Shown here: piece by piece, positions 35,325 to 42,505 of the stretch
Numbering within the stretch: the first letter of the stretch is position 1
Layout of the letters: every line of letters begins with the position of its first letter
Assembly (NCBI GenBank): GCA_026692905.1
Contig: JAPLNL010000061.1
Location: 19,569-62,073, forward strand
Reading direction: 5' to 3'
DNA length: 42,505 bases
DNA from: Planctomycetota bacterium
GTDB lineage: Bacteria; Planctomycetota; Planctomycetia; Pirellulales; Pirellulaceae
The notes under the pieces: model-generated
Databases searched by the model: none
Told to the model about the DNA's origin: nothing
The model's input: only the letters and a program-made list of their open reading frames with translations
Made by a program: the position numbers and the translations under genes

Positions 35325-37730
35325 ATGACGTTCCTACACTTCACGCTTTTGTTTGGCGGCTTAGCAGCGATTGCCCCGGTTCTACTGCATATGCTTGGTC
35401 GGCGCCAACCCAAGCCGATCATCTTTCCTGCGATCCGATTTGTGCGTCAATCGGCGGTTACTGCGCAGCGTGGTTGGTCGATCAAACGCTGGTTGCTGTT
35501 GGCATTGCGAGTGTTCATGGTGGTTCTGCTGGCGTTGGCGCTGTCGTCTCCGCGGGTTCACAGCAATATGTTCGCCACTTATCTGCTGATTGGGCTGATT
35601 GGGATGTTGGCTTTGTTAGCCACGGCGGTGGCTCTCACGGCGTTTGGGTCGAGGCGAGGTTTGCCGACGACAATTATTTCAGCGGCGATTGCGTTAGTCT
35701 TGTGGGGTGTGGGTGGCATGTGGTTGGGTTTGGCCATGACAGGTGGGCCGAGTGTTGGTATTCCGAGTGCTTCGGGGCCAATCGCGGTTGCGGTGGTGAT
35801 CGATACTTCACCGACTATGGGGTACAAGTATCACAATGTGACGCGATTGGAAGCGGCTAAAGAAATGGCAACTTGGTTGATGGACCGATTGCCTGTTGGC
35901 AGTCAAATTGCCATCGTTAACAACGACATCGGAGTTCGCCTCAATCAAGACCGCGTTTCCGCAAACAGGCAGTTGGACCGAACGATCGTCGAGGGGAAAG
36001 CGACCAATCTCATTCAGCGCATCAGCTCTTCGGTGGATGTTCTTCGGAAGAGCGAGCTTGAGCGTCGCGAGATTTACGTGCTGTCCGATTTGTCGATGCC
36101 GGCATGGCGCGATGCGGACACCTCGGACTTGCCCAAGAAACTGGCGAGGAACGAGGAAGGAAAAGGGGTCGAGGGTGAGAATGTTTTGTTGCAAATCATC
36201 GATGTCAGTGTCCCTGTGGCCGAGATTCGCAACTGGTCGCTTGGCAATTTCAAATTGAGCCAGCAATCGACCACTCCAGGCTCTCAGGTCACGATCAGCG
36301 CGGAGGTGATGTCGGTCAAAGGGAGTGGAACCGAGCAGATGTCCGTCGAGTTGGTCTCGGAGGTTATCGACCGGTCGCAATTAGATCGCGACCCTAAGGC
36401 TTCGGCACCGACGACGCGCGTCGTCGATCGGCAACTGGTGGAGGTTCCTGATGGAGGATCGTTGCCGGTTCAGATGACGTTAAAGGACTTGAGCGAAGGG
36501 ACAAATCATGCCGAGTTGAGACTAACTAGGCCAGACCCCTTGGAATGCGATAATATCGTTTACGTTTCGGTCGATGCTAGAACTCAAGGGCAGACCTTGG
36601 TTATTTGCGATGACAAAGCAGATGCGGACTACCTTTCTTCGGTGATCAATTCTTGGACCGAGGCCCCGCCTGCTGAAGGCATGTGCAAACTTTGCACGTC
36701 GACCGAATTGGACAAGACCGATCTTACTCGCTTTTCGAGCATCTTGCTTTTTGATCCTGGTATTATTCAGGCCGACACAATTGACTTGTTGGATGACTGG
36801 GTTGCCAAGGGAGGAGGGCTGATGATCGTTTTGGCATCGAGTTTTGAATCCGCGGATGCCCTCATGGAGAGTCCTATTGCGAAGCTGCTGCCGGGTAAGG
36901 TAACGGGTCAGTCCAGTCGCCCTATTTCCGACCGATCCGTGAAGCTTTCTTATTCGATCAAAAACCATCCGATCTGGATTCCATTCGCCATGGCGGTGGA
37001 TGATATTCCTTGGGTCACCTTTTCCGTTTTTCGACATTGGGAGATCAAGGAACTGGATACCCAATCGATGGCCATCATGCGTTTCACAGGTAATGAATTG
37101 CCGGCAATCGTAGAGCAAGTACGTAAGCAGGGACGTATTGTGACGTTCATGCTTCCTACGTTTCCGGAGCCGGAACGGCATGACACACCAGACAAGAAGT
37201 GGACTCAGGACTTGAACGGGTGGCTTGGCTGGGCGCTCTTTCAAGGGACGCTGGATTATTTGGGATCGTGGAACAGTCAGCAATTGAATTACATTGTCGA
37301 TGAGCCGGCGGTACTGGAGAACAACACGGCTCAGTTTCCGCAACTTTATAAAATGCTCAGTCCGCAGAACGAGGAAACGCGGGTTGAATCGACGGAGGAA
37401 TCGTTGGTTTATACGTTCACGAGATTCCCTGGCCAATATCGACTGAGAGGTCAGCGCCCCCAAGGGACAGTTGTGCGAGGGTTCAGCGTCAATGTGGATC
37501 GCAAAGAGGTGTCGCTCGAACGAATCTTGCCTGCGGTGTTGGACAAGGCCATTGGCAAAGACCTTTATCGAGTTGCGAAGGATCGAGACGAAGTGCAATC
37601 GTCGCTTGGTGAGGGGCGTTATGGTCGCGATTTGTCTCCGTTCTTGCTAATGGTTTTTGTGATGATGATCATGGCGGAACAAACGATGTCGAGTCGTTTT
37701 TATGCGCAAAGCAAACGGGCAGGGGCATAA
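35325..37730 (+). CDS. BatA-like membrane protein with von Willebrand A domain (801 aa)
   Basis: The N-terminus is a BatA-type membrane segment: TM helix 1 (MTFLHFTLLFGGLAAIAPVLLH), the RRQPKPIIFPAIRFV motif, then further TM helices at about 57-75, 84-106 and 115-140. A von Willebrand A-like domain starts at AVAVVIDTSPTMGYKY with the metal site D160-T-S162-P-T164. Middle domains are beta-rich (TTPGSQVTISAEVMSV). A later Rossmann-like region (TLVICDDKADADYLSS) resembles a glutamine-amidotransferase-like fold. A C-terminal TM helix (FLLMVFVMMIMAEQTM) anchors the end. It is probably a large membrane complex subunit with its bulk outside the cytoplasm. The stop overlaps the next ATG (TAATG), so the two are coupled. 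Confidence 0.88.
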   Translation: MTFLHFTLLFGGLAAIAPVLLHMLGRRQPKPIIFPAIRFVRQSAVTAQRGWSIKRWLLLALRVFMVVLLALALSSPRVHSNMFATYLLIGLIGMLALLATAVALTAFGSRRGLPTTIISAAIALVLWGVGGMWLGLAMTGGPSVGIPSASGPIAVAVVIDTSPTMGYKYHNVTRLEAAKEMATWLMDRLPVGSQIAIVNNDIGVRLNQDRVSANRQLDRTIVEGKATNLIQRISSSVDVLRKSELERREIYVLSDLSMPAWRDADTSDLPKKLARNEEGKGVEGENVLLQIIDVSVPVAEIRNWSLGNFKLSQQSTTPGSQVTISAEVMSVKGSGTEQMSVELVSEVIDRSQLDRDPKASAPTTRVVDRQLVEVPDGGSLPVQMTLKDLSEGTNHAELRLTRPDPLECDNIVYVSVDARTQGQTLVICDDKADADYLSSVINSWTEAPPAEGMCKLCTSTELDKTDLTRFSSILLFDPGIIQADTIDLLDDWVAKGGGLMIVLASSFESADALMESPIAKLLPGKVTGQSSRPISDRSVKLSYSIKNHPIWIPFAMAVDDIPWVTFSVFRHWEIKELDTQSMAIMRFTGNELPAIVEQVRKQGRIVTFMLPTFPEPERHDTPDKKWTQDLNGWLGWALFQGTLDYLGSWNSQQLNYIVDEPAVLENNTAQFPQLYKMLSPQNEETRVESTEESLVYTFTRFPGQYRLRGQRPQGTVVRGFSVNVDRKEVSLERILPAVLDKAIGKDLYRVAKDRDEVQSSLGEGRYGRDLSPFLLMVFVMMIMAEQTMSSRFYAQSKRAGA

Positions 37731-40057
37731 TGGACTGGTCGCTGGATCCCATTTTTGGAAGCTATTTCCTAGTCATCGCAGCGGCGGTGGGATTGGGGTT
37801 TGTCCTTTACTTTGTTCGGGAAACGGGTCGTGTTTCTGCCAAGCAAGGGCGAGTGCTTTGGCTTCTTCGGTTTTTGATGTGCCTCATCGTGCTGTTGGTT
37901 TTGCTTCGGCCTGGGATCACGTTTACTCGGCAAAGTACGCCGCGAGGGACCGTTGCTGTGATGGTTGATGTTACAGCGAGCATGCAGTTGCCGTCCGGTG
38001 AAGGTAAGGGTACACGATGGGAAATGGAACGTGAGATATGGGAGTCGTTATGGGACGCGCGGGCATCGCTCGGCAAGGACTCAAGTTTGGTTCCGTTTCT
38101 TTACGACTCAACTTTGAAACCCATCGGAGAGGCAAAGGGAGCCTTGGCTGGGGCGGCGGCTCCGAATTTGCCAGAGAAGCCGGACGGGTTTTCTACGGAT
38201 ATCGGGGGGCCTTTGAATCAATTGATGGCATCGCCGCTCGAATCCCCTTTGTCGGCTGTGATTTGGATGGGGGATGGAGCTCAGACGCATGTTCCATCCG
38301 GGGGCGACCCACAGCAGGTTGCAAGACGGCTTGCTCAGATTGATGTGCCACTTTTTGTTGTTGGCATTGGTCCGAGAAGTGATAGTGAGAACTCGCAAGA
38401 CCTTTCGGTGGAGGGAGTGCCGGAGCAGTTGGATGTCTACACCAAGAACCAGCTAAATCTTCGAGGGCTGTTGCGTTGCCGAGGGGTAGCCAACCGAGAT
38501 CTGTCGGTAAAACTACTGTTGGTCCAGCCTGGCAAACCGGATCGTGAATTGGCGGTCGATAAGTTACGGCCAACGAAATCGGATCAAGCCGTTCCGTTCT
38601 TATTACCGTTAGTGGTGGAATTGGAGCCAGGCGCCTATGAGTTGGCGGTGCGTGCAGACAAAGTACCTGGCGAAGCTGTCGAGGAGAACAACGAAGCGAC
38701 GGTCTTTTTGAACGTTCGTGGGGGAGGGGCGAGGATTCTTTATATCGAGGGAGAGCCGAGACCGGAGCAGACGTTTGTGCAACGAGCAATGTCCGAGAGC
38801 AAGGACATGCAAATGAATTTCCAATTGATCTACAAAGAGCCAAGGCAAAGATGGCCCGTGGATTTGTCGAAGCAGTTATCGGATGGGGTGTACGATTGCT
38901 TTGTGTTAGGAGATGTCGACTATCGAGCCATTGACGCAGCGGGTGCCAAGGCGATCGCGGATCAAGTCAAGAAAGGAGCTGGTCTAGTTACGTTGGGAGG
39001 GTTTTCAGCGTATGGTGCTGGAGGTTGGGACGAATCGGCCCTTCGCGAGATACTACCCATTAACCTGACTTGGCAAGGGCAGCGGCGTCAATCTATCAAA
39101 ATGGATAGTCCGATCGACATGCAAAACCATCTGCCGGGTGAGGTGCAAGTGATCCCGGTTGGGGCGACTGAGACCCTGCAAATTGATACTCCAGAAAGAA
39201 ACGAGGCGACTTGGGCGCAGCTCAAGAAGCTGCCGGGGGCGAACAAATGGGGTGGTGTCAAAAGAACGCCTGGCACATTTGTTTTGGCCGAGAGTCAGCG
39301 TAAAGAGCCTTTGATTGTAAGCGGACAAGCAGACCAAGGCCGCGTCATTTCCATCGCGTTTGATTCAACTTATCTTTGGGCGAGGCAAGGCAAGATGGAC
39401 GAGTATAAGGCCTTCTGGCGGAAGATAATTTATTTGTGCTTGCGGCGCGAGGCGGTGGAAGAAGGGATGCAAATGGCCATGCCTCAACGAAGACTGTTAT
39501 TGCAACAACCCAGCGAGATGATTTTGCAATGGAATGGCGGTTCGGAGTTTGCGGAGATGCCTTCGAACATCCAGCTGCATCTGTGGAAGCTTGCTGGCCG
39601 CAACAGTACGGCTGGCGAGGTGGACAAGGATTTAGGTGAAGTGCAGTTGCAGCGTCGCGATGGGCAATCGATGCGAGCGCAATTCGCGGGTATGAAGCAA
39701 GGTGGACGCTATGAATGGCGAGCGAAGGTAACCGGATCGAAAGGGCAGCCGCTGGAGGCAAAGCTTCCGTTTGTGGTCATCGACACGTCTGCCGAGACGA
39801 TGCAGCCAATGCCCGATTGGCAGTTGTTAGCGCAGATGGCGAAGCTGAATGCGTCGGCTGGTGGGGTGTTGGTTGCTCCCGAGCAGACGGATGAGATCGT
39901 TCGACAGATTTTGGACCGAAGGAAGCAATCCACACAAACCGCGATCGAAAACCGGCGGCTTGGCGATGGCGTATTGGATACTTGGTCCGCGTTTCTTTTG
40001 TTGGCGATGGTGATGATTTGCCAGTGGACGCTTCGAAAGAAATGGAACTTGCCTTAG
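37730..40057 (+). CDS. von Willebrand A / glutamine-amidotransferase-like membrane protein (775 aa)
   Basis: The ATG shares its A with the previous TAA stop, and AGGGG lies 4 bases upstream. Two N-terminal TM helices (11-29, 43-60) precede a von Willebrand A-like domain opening VAVMVDVTASMQLP, where the metal motif reads D80-x-T82-x-S84, a Thr in place of the usual first Ser. A second domain begins near 335 with ARILYIEGEPRPEQTFVQRA and includes VYDCFVLGDVDYRAID and GAGLVTLGGFSAYGAGGWDES. This is the class-I glutamine-amidotransferase-like fold seen in such proteins, with no obvious catalytic Cys. The C-terminus is a beta-sandwich followed by a final TM (AFLLLAMVMICQW). It should act with DUF58 and the 801-residue partner. 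No downstream partner is coupled. Confidence 0.87.
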   Translation: MDWSLDPIFGSYFLVIAAAVGLGFVLYFVRETGRVSAKQGRVLWLLRFLMCLIVLLVLLRPGITFTRQSTPRGTVAVMVDVTASMQLPSGEGKGTRWEMEREIWESLWDARASLGKDSSLVPFLYDSTLKPIGEAKGALAGAAAPNLPEKPDGFSTDIGGPLNQLMASPLESPLSAVIWMGDGAQTHVPSGGDPQQVARRLAQIDVPLFVVGIGPRSDSENSQDLSVEGVPEQLDVYTKNQLNLRGLLRCRGVANRDLSVKLLLVQPGKPDRELAVDKLRPTKSDQAVPFLLPLVVELEPGAYELAVRADKVPGEAVEENNEATVFLNVRGGGARILYIEGEPRPEQTFVQRAMSESKDMQMNFQLIYKEPRQRWPVDLSKQLSDGVYDCFVLGDVDYRAIDAAGAKAIADQVKKGAGLVTLGGFSAYGAGGWDESALREILPINLTWQGQRRQSIKMDSPIDMQNHLPGEVQVIPVGATETLQIDTPERNEATWAQLKKLPGANKWGGVKRTPGTFVLAESQRKEPLIVSGQADQGRVISIAFDSTYLWARQGKMDEYKAFWRKIIYLCLRREAVEEGMQMAMPQRRLLLQQPSEMILQWNGGSEFAEMPSNIQLHLWKLAGRNSTAGEVDKDLGEVQLQRRDGQSMRAQFAGMKQGGRYEWRAKVTGSKGQPLEAKLPFVVIDTSAETMQPMPDWQLLAQMAKLNASAGGVLVAPEQTDEIVRQILDRRKQSTQTAIENRRLGDGVLDTWSAFLLLAMVMICQWTLRKKWNLP

Positions 40058-40080
40058 ACTAGGTTGGGAAGTCGATTGTC

Positions 40081-40139
40081 TAGCACGACGCGCAAGCTAG
40101 TGAATCGGCGTGTAATTCACTAGCTTGCGCGTCGTGCTA
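40081..40139. repeat. perfect 25-bp-arm palindrome, TAGCACGACGCGCAAGCTAG family, copy 2
   Basis: The arms 40081-40105 and 40115-40139 are exact reverse complements around a 9-base loop. It lies 24 bases after the stop of the preceding gene and 29 bases before the next ATG. The same arms occur at 29849 and 42470. Position after a stop fits a terminator, but there is no T-run. Confidence 0.95.
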
Positions 40140-40167
40140 ATCTTTACTTGAAAGTGACCAACGAACC

Positions 40168-41409
40168 ATGACGACAGCGAGCACTGATTCACCCAAAGTA
40201 TCGCGAGTTGCGAGCGTTGATGTGTACCGCGGGATGGTGATGTTTTTGATGTTGGCTGAGATTTTGCATCTTTCAAACCTCAAGAAGATTGCCACCGAGG
40301 GCAGTTGGTTTGCGACGGTTGCTGACTGTTTGGCGTTTCATACGTCTCACGTCGCATGGCGAGGTGGTTCGTTGCATGACATGATTCAGCCGAGTTTTTC
40401 CTTCTTGGTTGGGACGGCGATGGCTTTTTCACTTGTTGCCCGTGGCTCGAAAGGGCAAGGGTGGTCGCACATGTTTGGGCACGCCATTTTCCGAAGTGTT
40501 ATCTTGGTTTTTTTGGGAATTTTTTTGCGAAGTTTAGGCAAACCGCAAACCAATTTTACGTTTGACGATACGCTCACTCAAATCGGCCTTGGCTATTGGT
40601 TGCTGTTTCTTTTGTCTGGACTGAAGCTTCGTGGTTTGATTGTTTCGATTGGTGTGCTTTTGTTTGGGTATTGGTTAGCATTCGTAGCTTACCCTGCCCC
40701 TGGTGCTGATTTTCCTTACGCGGTGAACGGAGTTCCAGCAACTTGGACGGAGCACTACGATGGAATCGCGTCGCACTTCAATAAGAATTCGAATTTAGCT
40801 TGGCGGGTGGACCAATGGTGGATGAATCGGTTTCCTCGCGAGAAGCCGTACCTGTTTTCGGGTGGCGGTTATTGTACGCTTAGCTTCATTCCGACGCTTG
40901 CAACGATGCTGTTGGGATTGATTGCGGGCAGGCTCTTGCAATTGAATATGTCCGTTGGCCGAAGGCAATTATGGCTTTGGGCGGCCGCGATTGGATGTAT
41001 CGGCTTGGCGTTGGTGGTCGATGCCGCTGGGCTTTGTCCGATTGTAAAACGCATTTGGACGCCGACTTGGGCGCTTTACAGTGGCGGATTGTGCTTCGTG
41101 TGGTTGGCGTTGCTCAACGCCATCTGCGACATCGCTGGCTACAAGAATTGGGGATTTCCATTTGTGGTCATTGGGGCAAATTCGATCGCTGCATATGTGA
41201 TGAGTTGGACGATTAAGGATCAGATAAGCTTGGCGATCACGAGGCACTTTGGTTATTTCGTCGATACGGGTAGCGTTTTTTTGGCGGAGCGGTTTGGGTT
41301 AGGAGATTCGGGTGCTATCAAGGGCTTGATGATCGGTGTACTCACGCTGAGCATTATGTGGATGATTCTTTTATGGATGTATCGCAAGCGAATCTTTCTC
41401 AAGATCTGA
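40168..41409 (+). CDS. membrane acyltransferase, HGSNAT/DUF5009-like
   Basis: The 413-residue protein has about ten membrane helices. Motifs are SVDVYRGMVMFLM at 17-29, HDMIQPSFSFLVGTAMAFSL (about 70-90) with a conserved His in the first loop, and the AAYVMSW helix near residue 340. The pattern matches the DUF5009/DUF1624 branch, relatives of heparan-alpha-glucosaminide N-acetyltransferase (HGSNAT), which carries acetyl groups across a membrane to an outside sugar. Role here is inferred from family only. The gene begins right after a perfect palindrome and has no coupled partner. Confidence 0.85.
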   Translation: MTTASTDSPKVSRVASVDVYRGMVMFLMLAEILHLSNLKKIATEGSWFATVADCLAFHTSHVAWRGGSLHDMIQPSFSFLVGTAMAFSLVARGSKGQGWSHMFGHAIFRSVILVFLGIFLRSLGKPQTNFTFDDTLTQIGLGYWLLFLLSGLKLRGLIVSIGVLLFGYWLAFVAYPAPGADFPYAVNGVPATWTEHYDGIASHFNKNSNLAWRVDQWWMNRFPREKPYLFSGGGYCTLSFIPTLATMLLGLIAGRLLQLNMSVGRRQLWLWAAAIGCIGLALVVDAAGLCPIVKRIWTPTWALYSGGLCFVWLALLNAICDIAGYKNWGFPFVVIGANSIAAYVMSWTIKDQISLAITRHFGYFVDTGSVFLAERFGLGDSGAIKGLMIGVLTLSIMWMILLWMYRKRIFLKI

Positions 41410-41539
41410 CGCCCATTGGGGCTTCGCTGGGCGGTTGTGAAATCTACACCTTCCTGTCAGAATCTGTTATCGATTCGAGCAGCACTGAGATTGTTCGCAA
41501 CCTATTTCTCAACCGTTAAGCATTGAAGAGCATCTTGGC

Positions 41540-42337
41540 ATGGAACAAGTCAGCGGCAATATCTACGACTACCCGGTTTATTACGATTTGGTTTTTGCAA
41601 GTGACTGGGTCGCAGAGTTCAAGTTTTTGGAGGCTGCCTTCGCGAAGCATGTGGACGGCAAGACCAAGCGGGTGCTCGAGCCTGCTTGTGGGACGGGTCG
41701 CCTGTTATTTCGGATGGCGAAGAAGGGGTACATTGCCGAGGGGTTGGATCTCAATGAGAAGGCGATTGCGTATTGCAACGCGAGACTCAAGAAGCATGGG
41801 CTGAAGGAGACGGGTTGGGTTGCGGACATGTGCGACTTTACGGTCAAGAAGCCTTTTGACGCTGCCTTCAACACCATCAACTCGTTTCGGCATTTAGGTA
41901 CGGAGAAAGCGACCGTGGAGCATTTCCAAGCGATGGCCAAGGCAGTCAGACCCGGTGGGATCTATGCGTTGGGATTTCATTTGACTCCACTGGAAGGCGA
42001 AGCATCGGACACCGAATGCTGGACAGCTAGGCGTGGGAATTTGCAGATCAATACCCGGATGTGGCCTCGCGATAAAGACGTGAAAGCCAGGATGGAACGC
42101 TTTAATCTTCGGTTTGAAATCTATCGTCCGACGGGTTCGATTCGCATCGATGATTGTCTTGCTCTTCGAAGTTATACTTGGAAGCAGTTCGCTTCGATGA
42201 TCAAGAAAGTGCCGGAATGGTCTATCGAGGCGGCTTACGACTTTACTTACGATATCGACGAGCCTATTGAGATCGATGCGGGTACAGAGGATGTTGTTTA
42301 CATACTCAAGCGGTTGCCAGGTACGGTTGGGGAGTAA
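41540..42337 (+). CDS. class I SAM-dependent methyltransferase
   Basis: The 265-residue protein has motif I VLEPACGTGRLLFRMA (residues 45-60), the acidic loop AEGLDLNEKAI, and a post-I/IV region (AAFNTINSFRHLGTEKATVEHFQAMAKAVRPGGIYALGFHL). The opening NIYDYPVYYDLVFASDW is typical of the YcgJ/UbiE-like branch of small-molecule methyltransferases. Substrate is unknown. It is cytoplasmic, follows the acyltransferase gene by about 130 bases, and lacks an obvious ribosome site. The C-terminal part (about 150-265) is a substrate-binding segment unrecognised by me. Confidence 0.87.
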   Translation: MEQVSGNIYDYPVYYDLVFASDWVAEFKFLEAAFAKHVDGKTKRVLEPACGTGRLLFRMAKKGYIAEGLDLNEKAIAYCNARLKKHGLKETGWVADMCDFTVKKPFDAAFNTINSFRHLGTEKATVEHFQAMAKAVRPGGIYALGFHLTPLEGEASDTECWTARRGNLQINTRMWPRDKDVKARMERFNLRFEIYRPTGSIRIDDCLALRSYTWKQFASMIKKVPEWSIEAAYDFTYDIDEPIEIDAGTEDVVYILKRLPGTVGE

Positions 42338-42380
42338 AAAAACGAAGCTTCCACCGGTTTGTTTTACAGGGATTTAAAGT

Positions 42381-42401
42381 CACCCTCCCAGCGGGAGGGT
42401 G
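42381..42401 (+). terminator. hairpin after methyltransferase gene
   Basis: CACCCTCCC-AGC-GGGAGGGTG is a perfect 9-base stem about 45 bases past the stop. No T-run follows, so Rho-independent termination is likely weak, but position supports a 3' end structure. Confidence 0.55.
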
Positions 42402-42469
42402 CCTAGACCAGTAATGACAAGTCTAACTACCACCGGCTATTGAACCGGTAAGACACATGGCGATGTGCT

Positions 42470-42505
42470 TAGCACGACGCGCAAGCTAGTGAATCCACCC
42501 TAATT
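42470..42505. repeat. palindrome copy 3 of TAGCACGACGCGCAAGCTAG family, cut by window edge
   Basis: The left arm 42470-42494 is identical to copy 2. The loop is about 8 bases, and the last three bases (ATT) match the start of the right arm, so the element probably continues past the window. Confidence 0.85.

Noticed and set aside
36522-37598. 358-codon minus-strand frame antisense to the BatA-like gene
   Set aside because: Composition is Arg/His/Gln-rich as expected for an antisense frame and there is no domain.

Overview
The window looks like a chromosomal segment of a planctomycete, most likely from the Pirellulales. The evidence is family content: two pairs of planctomycete cytochrome/DUF1549/DUF1553 and DUF1501 genes, a DUF1559 prepilin-like protein, giant secreted beta-propeller fusions, a DUF58/BatA-type locus, and the palindromic intergenic repeats whose chance translations read 'GSAGASPSR' or 'GEAPAEP'. 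Ribosome binding sites are mostly weak. I saw no rRNA, tRNA, CRISPR array, phage or transposase gene.

Layout. 1-144 is a 16-bp tandem array, followed by a secreted two-repeat protein (272-988). 1162-3151 (minus) encodes an H-NOX heme sensor and a hybrid histidine kinase 10 bases apart, divergent from a ComM/YifB-type AAA+ gene (3341-4879). A secreted esterase (minus) and a plus-strand cytochrome/DUF1501 pair follow (5188-10491). 10952-14110 encodes the two subunits of a 2-oxoacid:ferredoxin oxidoreductase, separated by a hairpin-rich spacer. 14429-16248 is a translationally coupled pseudouridine synthase/cysteine desulfurase pair bracketed by inverted copies of a ~120-bp repeat; a hotdog thioesterase follows. 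17330-27588 is a 10-kb minus-strand block of four large exported proteins: cytochrome/DUF1549/DUF1553, DUF1501, a sugar-dehydrogenase-like propeller with PKD, cytochrome c and carbohydrate-binding-like parts, and a protein with two esterase domains and an SMP-30-like propeller. 28023-33882 (minus) holds a Nudix hydrolase, a His/Tyr-rich exported protein, a DUF423 protein, a DUF1559 protein and an unrecognised membrane protein. 34408-40057 (plus) is a DUF58 plus two von Willebrand-type membrane protein operon with no adjacent moxR. An HGSNAT/DUF5009-like membrane acyltransferase and a SAM methyltransferase end the window.

How it fits together. The cytochrome/DUF1501 pairs and the 17-27 kb block look like exported machinery for oxidising or de-esterifying carbohydrate, which is inference from domains. 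The H-NOX/kinase pair should report nitric oxide or oxygen to an unknown output. The ferredoxin oxidoreductase feeds succinyl-CoA (or another acyl-CoA) and reduced ferredoxin into central metabolism.

The strongest signals beyond ordinary genes are the intergenic repeats. At least six hairpin families recur, some as perfect 24-25-bp-arm palindromes, and several supply spurious in-frame starts upstream of real genes.
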